Assembly (NCBI GenBank): GCA_964631325.1
Contig: CAZVWJ010000081.1
Coordinates: 1 to 8,696 of the forward strand
Length of the DNA: 8,696 nucleotides
From: CAZVWJ01 sp964631325
Lineage (GTDB): Bacteria > T1Sed10-126
Direction of reading: 5' to 3'
This document shows, piece after piece, positions 5,474-8,696 of the stretch. Made by a program: the position numbers and the translations under genes. How positions within the stretch are numbered: position 1 is the first letter of the stretch; each line of letters opens with the position of its first letter. The notes beneath the pieces are model-generated. The model searched no databases. It was not told the origin of the DNA and saw nothing but the letters and a program-made list of their open reading frames with translations.

Positions 5474-6436
5474 ACTTTCCGTATCTTTCTGTTTGTTTCG
5501 CCATTCAATCAACTTGGCCATTCCTTTTTGGAGCGGAACGGTGGCTTCAAAACCGAGTTCTTCTTTGGCTTTTTCCGTGCTGCCCAGGCGGTGGGTGACG
5601 AAAGTTTCCCCCTCTTCCTTGCGGTAGTCTATCTCCAGATTGCTGTCGGTCAGGTCAAGAATCAGCTCGGCCAGCTCTTTTATCGAAGTCTTGACGCCCA
5701 TCCCGACGTTGTAAAATTCATCGCAGGTCTCGGCCTGCATTGCCTTGATATTTGCCCGGGCGACGTCCGCCACGTAGATGAAATCGTAGCTCTGGGAGCC
5801 GTCCCCAAAGACTATCGGTGGTTTGCCGGCGTCGAGGCGATCCAGGATCTTCATCATCACTGCCGTGTAGGTGCCCTTGTAGTCCTGGCGAGGACCATAG
5901 ACGTTCATGTAGCGCAGCCCAACGTAATTGAGGTTGTGACGTTCATTAAACGACCTGAGCATGTGTTCGCCGGCAATCTTTGTGGCCCCGTAAAATGTGC
6001 GGTTATTATACGGGTGTTCCTCGGTCATTGGCAGCTCAACGGCGTTGCCGTAGACGGAAGCCGAGGAGGAGTAAACCAGTCGCTCGACGTTTTGTTTGAC
6101 GCAGGCCTCCATTACGTTGAATGTTCCTTCTATATTTACTTCAAACGCGGCCCGCTGGTACTCGTAACAGTGGCGCAGCCACATCGCGGCCAGGTGAAAA
6201 ACACCGTCCACGTCGGAGAGAACGTCGTTGAGCACATCCGTGTGGTTGATGTTTCCCTCGACGATGGTCAGCTTGTCGTGGCCTTCAACCGCGGCCAGGT
6301 TCTCGTAGGTGCCCCGGCTGAAGTTGTCAAAAACAACAACTTCCTCGACCGGCTGCTCCAGCACCTGTTCTGTAACGTGGCTCCCGATTAACCCGGCCCC
6401 ACCAATTACGCATATTTTTTTACCCGCTAAATCCAT
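5456..6436 (-). CDS. NAD-dependent extended-SDR nucleotide-sugar epimerase/dehydratase
   Basis: This 326-residue Rossmann-fold enzyme belongs to the GalE/UDP-sugar epimerase branch of the extended SDRs. It acts on an NDP-hexose in the cytoplasm. GGAGLIGSH (12-20) is the glycine-rich NAD loop and FDNFSRG (36-42) follows strand 2, with its Asp for the adenosine ribose. SSSASVYG (123-130) holds the catalytic Ser. Tyr149 and Lys153 in FYGATKIAGEH form the YxxxK pair. LRYMNVYGPRQ (174-184) and GDGSQSYDFIYVADVA (211-226) are substrate-side motifs. The stretch HLAAMWLRHCYEYQRAAF (81-98) differs from typical GalE (HLAA-SV type) and may mark a subfamily. The start is supported by GGAGGT at 6445-6450, 8 nt upstream. 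Its substrate cannot be read from the sequence. 4-epimerisation of a UDP-N-acetylhexosamine or its uronate would fit the neighbours. The final residues (KDTESYKVKE) lie in repeat DNA. Confidence 0.9.
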   Translation of the reverse strand: MDLAGKKICVIGGAGLIGSHVTEQVLEQPVEEVVVFDNFSRGTYENLAAVEGHDKLTIVEGNINHTDVLNDVLSDVDGVFHLAAMWLRHCYEYQRAAFEVNIEGTFNVMEACVKQNVERLVYSSSASVYGNAVELPMTEEHPYNNRTFYGATKIAGEHMLRSFNERHNLNYVGLRYMNVYGPRQDYKGTYTAVMMKILDRLDAGKPPIVFGDGSQSYDFIYVADVARANIKAMQAETCDEFYNVGMGVKTSIKELAELILDLTDSNLEIDYRKEEGETFVTHRLGSTEKAKEELGFEATVPLQKGMAKLIEWRNKQKDTESYKVKE

Positions 6437-6459
6437 GAAAATTTACCTCCATTGTTTTT

Positions 6460-6622
6460 GTGATTAAGTAAAGAAGTGATGTCGCTGCTGCGCGGCTAAG
6501 TGATGAGAAAAAGCAACCATCCAGGACCATTTATTTAAATAATGGTGGCATTGAGGAGTAAGCCTCATCACCTCATCACTCAATCACTCCATCACGGCTT
6601 TTTAAAGGTTCATCACTCAATA
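6460..6622. repeat. Octamer inverted-repeat element between SDR and oxidoreductase genes
   Basis: The left arm at 6460-6509 (GTGATTAAGTAAAGAAGTG, then AAGTGATGAG) is interrupted by the GC-rich insert TCGCTGCTGCGCGGC at about 6482-6496. The right arm (6561-6595) reads CCTCATCACCTCATCAC, TCAATCAC, TCCATCAC, with a further CATCACTCAAT at 6611. Between the arms is a near-palindrome CCATTTATTTAAATAATGG (6527-6545). Arms of type GTGAT...ATCAC are complementary, so the transcript can fold strongly. The TGA stop of the oxidoreductase gene lies inside the last unit. Confidence 0.78.
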
Positions 6623-7626
6623 ACAACCTGTTTCCCATCCCGCTCCAGGGAGCGTGTCGCTGCCTCAAGGACCTGGATAACTTTCAGCCCGTGTTGGCCG
6701 TCGGTGATTGGTGTTTTGTCTTCTTCGATACAGTCAATGAAATGTTTACATTCCAGCTTTAGTGGCTCACCGCGGGGTATTGACGGGAGAACTGTATCTC
6801 CGCGGTGGGTTGTGACATACTGGGCAAAATCACTAACTTCCTCTTCCGGATCTTCTTCGTTTACGTTAGCGGTCTTGTCGTGGATGGCCAGTTTGTCGTT
6901 GACTTCGACGTCGTCGAATACTGCCATTTTTTCGTCGCCGACAAAGGTTAATTTCCGGACCTTGTGCGGATCAAGCCAGGAGGCGTGGTAGTTGGCCAGC
7001 TGACCGGAGTCGTAGTGGACGGTGACAAAGGCAACGTCCTCTACTTCCGGCTGGATAAAGGAACGTCCGGTGGCAGAAACTTTCGTTGGCTCTCCCTCGA
7101 AAATCTCCTGCATAACAGCTACGTCGTGGACGGCCAAATTCCAGACAACATTGGCGTCCTGCCGAATTGTGCCCAGGTTAACCCGGGTGGTGTAGGAGTA
7201 GTTCAGTTCACCTAACTCCCCGTCAGCTATCAAATTCTGAAGCTTCTTAATTACCGGGTGATAGAGCAGAATGTGGCCAACCATCAGGGTCAAATTTTTA
7301 GTGTCACTGAGTCGGCAGAGCTCCTCTCCGTTTTCGGAACTGAAGGCGAGGGGTTTCTCAACGTAAGTGTGTTTGCCGGCTTCCAAAGATTTTTTTGCCA
7401 TCTCGTAGTGTTTGGCCGGTGGGGTGACAATCGCGACTCCATCGATTTCCGGATCTGCTAGAACCTGCTCGTAATCACTGGTTGTCTTAATGTTGGGATA
7501 TTCCTGGCCAACTTCCGCCAGGGTTTCCTTGTCTGTGTCACAGACAAGGCTCAGCCCCCCCAGGCTCTGAAAGTTGCGGACAATATTTGAGCCCCAGTTA
7601 CCGGCACCGCAAACAGCGATATCCAT
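6613..7626 (-). CDS. wbpB: Gfo/Idh/MocA oxidoreductase, probable UDP-GlcNAc-uronate 3-dehydrogenase
   Basis: This 337-residue NAD(P)-dependent oxidoreductase probably oxidises C3 of UDP-GlcNAc-uronate to give the 3-keto substrate of the aminotransferase (WbpB/WlbA step). The N-terminal Rossmann domain shows GAGNWGSNIVRNF (7-19), with G-x-G-x-x-G. VEKPLA (89-94) contains the conserved catalytic Lys91 of the EKP motif. GHILLYHP (117-124) starts the C-terminal alpha/beta domain, and NLAVHDVAVM (163-172) carries the His-Asp pair typical of the family. Length and domain order look complete. The start is supported by GGAG at 7637-7640, 10 nt upstream. The gene follows the acetyltransferase with a 99-bp gap occupied by an octamer element. 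Other MocA-family reactions are possible. The assignment rests on its partners, and the symbol should be read as probable. Confidence 0.85.
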   Translation of the reverse strand: MDIAVCGAGNWGSNIVRNFQSLGGLSLVCDTDKETLAEVGQEYPNIKTTSDYEQVLADPEIDGVAIVTPPAKHYEMAKKSLEAGKHTYVEKPLAFSSENGEELCRLSDTKNLTLMVGHILLYHPVIKKLQNLIADGELGELNYSYTTRVNLGTIRQDANVVWNLAVHDVAVMQEIFEGEPTKVSATGRSFIQPEVEDVAFVTVHYDSGQLANYHASWLDPHKVRKLTFVGDEKMAVFDDVEVNDKLAIHDKTANVNEEDPEEEVSDFAQYVTTHRGDTVLPSIPRGEPLKLECKHFIDCIEEDKTPITDGQHGLKVIQVLEAATRSLERDGKQVVIE

Positions 7627-7645
7627 TGTTTTAAAACTCCTTTTT

Positions 7646-7746
7646 GTAAGTGAGTGATTAAGTGAAGAGGTAATGAAGTGATGAAGTAATCTTTGGCTCC
7701 TTAATAAATTTACCTCTTCCCTCCTTTACTTCTTCACTTCTTTACG
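7646..7746. repeat. Octamer inverted-repeat element between oxidoreductase and acetyltransferase genes
   Basis: The left arm (7646-7690) is GTGAGTGATTAAGTGAAGAGG, TAATGAAGTGATGAAGTAAT. The right arm (7697-7746) is GGCTCCTTAATAAATTTACC, TCTTCCCTCC, TTTACTTCTTCACTTC. GAAGAGGTAA in the left arm has its exact complement TTACCTCTTC in the right, giving a 10-bp stem core. The right arm encodes the last residues of the acetyltransferase (KRKEVKK) and its stop. Confidence 0.8.
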
Positions 7747-8322
7747 TTTCAGTTTGCTTCCTTCCAACAGGTATTCACGGCCGCATTTCTGACATTTCCA
7801 GTCTTCGAAGCCATCCACCTGTTTTTTCAGCTGATCACACTCGCAGGCCCAACCGCTCTGGCGGGCCGGGTTGCCAACCATCAGAGCGTATTGAGGCACC
7901 GGTTCCGTGACCACCGAGCCGGCACCAATGAAACAGAATTTTCCCAGGTCGTTACCGCAGACTATGGTCGCGTTGGCTCCGATAGTTGCTCCTTTACCGA
8001 CGTGGGTCTCAATATACTCCGAGCTATCCTTGGGATGCAGGCTCCGGGGAGTATCAACATTCGTGAAGACCATCGACGGGCCACAGAACACTCCGTCTTC
8101 CAGGGTTACTCCCTGGTAGACGCTGACGTTGTTCTGGATTTTTACCCGATTGCCAATGTGGACACCTCTATCCACGAAAACATTCTGCCCCAGGTTACAA
8201 TTATTGCCAATTTTCGCGTTGGGCATAACGTGACTGAAATGCCAGATAGATGTTCCCGGCCCAATAGCCACGTCCTCGTCGATTACGGCTGTTTCGTGGA
8301 CAAAATGTTCTGCTTCGCTCAA
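7726..8322 (-). CDS. wbpD: Hexapeptide-repeat UDP-amino-sugar N-acetyltransferase with C-terminal zinc ribbon
   Basis: This 198-residue left-handed beta-helix acyltransferase, active as a trimer in its family, probably acetylates the 3-amino group made by the aminotransferase (WbpD/WlbB step, acetyl-CoA donor). Imperfect hexapeptide repeats run from about 12 to 140. FSHVMPNAKIGNNCNLGQNVFV-type sequence (29-50), VFTNVDTPRS (85-94) and VGNPAR (149-154) are typical of the family. The C-terminus adds CEC (160-162) and CQKC (177-180), a likely zinc ribbon found in a subset of relatives. The initiation codon is TTG, chosen because AAGGAA (8331-8336) lies 8 nt upstream and the next Met (33) falls inside the first repeats. 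It is the first recognisable gene of the operon in this window. Its last residues KRKEVKK are read from octamer-repeat DNA. Confidence 0.9.
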   Translation of the reverse strand: MSEAEHFVHETAVIDEDVAIGPGTSIWHFSHVMPNAKIGNNCNLGQNVFVDRGVHIGNRVKIQNNVSVYQGVTLEDGVFCGPSMVFTNVDTPRSLHPKDSSEYIETHVGKGATIGANATIVCGNDLGKFCFIGAGSVVTEPVPQYALMVGNPARQSGWACECDQLKKQVDGFEDWKCQKCGREYLLEGSKLKRKEVKK

Positions 8323-8696
8323 TTCAGATCTTCCTTTGTTTATAAAATTGTGAAAAGTCCACGCTTAATTCTACGTTCTAAATTGCAGAGAAGTACCTTA
8401 ATCCTACAATATCCAGTTTTTTACACAATTAATAATCTTTTGGGAATCGAGATGAAGTGAAGAACAGTTTAAGTTTGAAAGAACTTTCCGAAGAGAAGTT
8501 TTTAATTTAGTTTTGTCGGTGGGGATTATTCGCCAGAAAGAGTCGGGACGAGAGATTTGACTGACGTTAAGCTGTTTCAGCAGACTGGCTTCAAACTCTC
8601 TGTTAACGGTGACGAGACAATTTTTTGTCTGCAATAAATTTTAACCCCTGGATAATGGATGACTACACAAGGGAAGGGCAGGCCTGAGAACTGCAC
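8323..8696. other. Region upstream of the glycan genes, no convincing gene
   Basis: The only open frame of note (minus, 8404-8634, TTG start, 76 codons) has no ribosome binding site, resembles nothing I know and is bounded by a stop at 8641. I do not accept it as a gene. The AT-rich stretch at 8340-8420 probably holds the leader or promoter of the acetyltransferase gene. TTATAAA near 8339-8345 (reading the minus strand) is the best -10-like word but lies too close to the ribosome binding site to be convincing. A single octamer-like word GATGAAGTGAAGAA occurs at 8451-8464. The operon may begin beyond the window. Confidence 0.4.

Noticed and set aside
5528..6391. Long plus-strand open frame (287 codons)
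   Set aside because: It is antisense to the SDR gene, whose motifs are unmistakable. The plus frame shows no family motif and mirrors the codon pattern of the real gene.
7891..8460. Plus-strand open frame of 189 codons overlapping the acetyltransferase gene
   Set aside because: It is the antisense shadow of the hexapeptide-repeat gene and has no recognisable domain.
8404..8634. Minus-strand 76-codon frame upstream of the acetyltransferase gene
   Set aside because: TTG start without a ribosome binding site, no known motif, and atypical composition next to the operon genes. Most likely chance.

Overview
The window looks like part of a bacterial surface-polysaccharide (O-antigen, capsule or S-layer glycan type) locus followed by a decayed, repeat-rich accessory stretch. 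Every convincing gene is on the minus strand, so transcription runs from high to low coordinates. Four genes have AGGAGG-like ribosome binding sites, and the proteins look rather acidic. These point to a bacterium of moderate GC, but the sequence does not identify a lineage, and an archaeon that acquired the locus cannot be excluded.

Right part (8322 down to 2009), in transcription order: a hexapeptide-repeat N-acetyltransferase with a C-terminal zinc ribbon (WbpD/WlbB type), a Gfo/Idh/MocA oxidoreductase (WbpB/WlbA type), an NAD-dependent extended-SDR nucleotide-sugar epimerase/dehydratase, a DegT/DnrJ/EryC1 PLP aminotransferase (WbpE/WlbC type), and a glutamine-hydrolysing asparagine-synthetase-like amidotransferase (AsnB). 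Oxidoreductase, aminotransferase and acetyltransferase are the three enzymes that convert UDP-GlcNAc-uronate to UDP-2,3-diacetamido-2,3-dideoxy-glucuronate. The SDR enzyme could supply another sugar. The AsnB homologue could amidate a uronic acid carboxylate, as proposed for WbpS-type proteins, or could simply make asparagine. The 6-dehydrogenase, glycosyltransferases and flippase are not in the window.

All four junctions between these genes carry an imperfect inverted-repeat element built from degenerate 8-bp units: GTGATGAA/GTGATTGA on the left and TTCTTAAC/TTCTTCAC on the right. The units run into the 3' ends of neighbouring genes. Two more stretches sit inside the aminotransferase gene and keep frame, adding low-complexity segments of about 16 and 34 residues. 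This is the most striking feature of the window.

Left part (1 to about 2008): one small ArsR-family winged-helix regulator gene and little else that codes. Four copies of a roughly 40-bp palindrome (core GAATGTTC-N8-GAACATTC) lie at 436-475, 873-912, 1253-1290 and about 1690-1720. Two of them bracket the arsR gene, the upstream one at its promoter. Two others bracket a decayed 3' fragment of a second asnB (578-772). The palindromes may be the regulator's operators, or the boundaries of a repeated module. A GC-rich stretch at about 250-420 with several hairpins is unexplained.
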